In this document: in pieces, positions 63,904 to 64,000 of the stretch
Layout of the letters: each line of letters starts with the position of its first letter
Numbering within the stretch: position 1 is the stretch's first letter
Origin: Pseudomonas sp. PSKL.D1
Lineage (GTDB): Bacteria > Pseudomonadota > Gammaproteobacteria > Pseudomonadales > Pseudomonadaceae
Length of the DNA: 64,000 nt
Direction of reading: 5' to 3'
Assembly (NCBI RefSeq): GCF_028898945.1
Contig: NZ_CP118607.1
Span: 1,722,001-1,786,000, forward strand
Program-made: the position numbers and the translations under genes
The notes under the pieces: model-generated
Seen by the model: only the letters and a program-made list of their open reading frames with translations
Told to the model about the DNA's origin: nothing
Database searches by the model: none

Positions 63904-64000
63904 TTACTTATCGTCGCGGATCGAGAAATTGGCCATGTGCTCCAGGCCTTTGATCAGCGCCGAGTGGTCCCAGTTGCCGCCGCCCAGCGCCACGCAGGTG
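63904..64000 (-). CDS. glxR: GlxR tartronate semialdehyde reductase, C-terminal end (cut by window end)
   Basis: The last 32 residues only: TCVALGGGNWDHSALIKGLEHMANFSIRDDK, ending at TAA 63904-63906. This matches the C-terminus of 2-hydroxy-3-oxopropionate reductase as I know it from Pseudomonas, and the ttuD-pyk neighbours fit the glyoxylate (gcl-hyi-glxR) pathway. Most of the gene lies outside the window. Confidence 0.8.
   Translation of the reverse strand, partial: TCVALGGGNWDHSALIKGLEHMANFSIRDDK

Overview
The window is high-GC, densely coded DNA from a Pseudomonas of the putida group. This is inferred from gene order (fleS-fleR-fliEFGHIJ-hsbA-hsbR-hptB-fliK-fliLMNOPQR-flhBA-flhF-fleN-fliA-cheYZAB-motCD-parCP-cheW, then ccmA-I), from the protein sequences as I recognise them, and from many REP/BIME elements with a GGATTTATCCGCGA-type core. 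No database search was run. No rRNA, tRNA, insertion sequence, integrase or CRISPR array was seen.

Region 1 (1-31.7 kb, all + strand) is the polar-flagellum and chemotaxis locus. It holds the end of the FleS kinase and the FleR sigma-54 activator, the basal body and export genes, and the HsbA/HsbR/HptB switch. These are followed by the polar placement GTPase and ATPase (FlhF, FleN), the flagellar sigma factor FliA, CheY/Z/A/B, the MotCD stator, the ParC/ParP array-positioning pair, CheW and a DUF2802 protein. Three sigma-54-type promoters are readable, upstream of fliE, fliK and fliL.

Region 2 (31.7-39.7 kb, all - strand) is the accessory hotspot. Two large paralogous proteins of about 900-950 aa each have a TcdA/TcdB-like glycosyltransferase domain with a DxD motif at the C-terminus. 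They bracket a FliK-like protein and a stand-alone FlhB C-terminal-domain protein. The toxin gene furthest upstream is enclosed by two diverged copies of a roughly 125-bp segment, one of which still carries the decayed first codons of the fliK-like gene. This points to insertion with duplication of the fliK2 upstream region.

Region 3 (39.7-47.0 kb, +) is the complete cytochrome c maturation operon ccmABCDEFGHI plus a small lipoprotein gene. ccmD (58 aa) is among them.

Region 4 (47-64 kb) is a mixture of metabolic and transport genes: a halovibrin-like lipoprotein gene broken by a frameshift in its signal peptide; a 2-hydroxyacid dehydrogenase; a PhzF-like protein; GFA, FKBP and histidine phosphatase proteins; a racemase-family protein with an NCS1 permease; an Lrp regulator divergent from an EamA exporter; a methyltransferase; a sulfate-binding protein; a potassium-channel-like protein with a zinc-ribbon tail; a urea transporter; pyruvate kinase; glycerate kinase/hydroxypyruvate reductase (TtuD type); and the 3' end of glxR. 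The last three belong to glyoxylate/tartronate semialdehyde metabolism.
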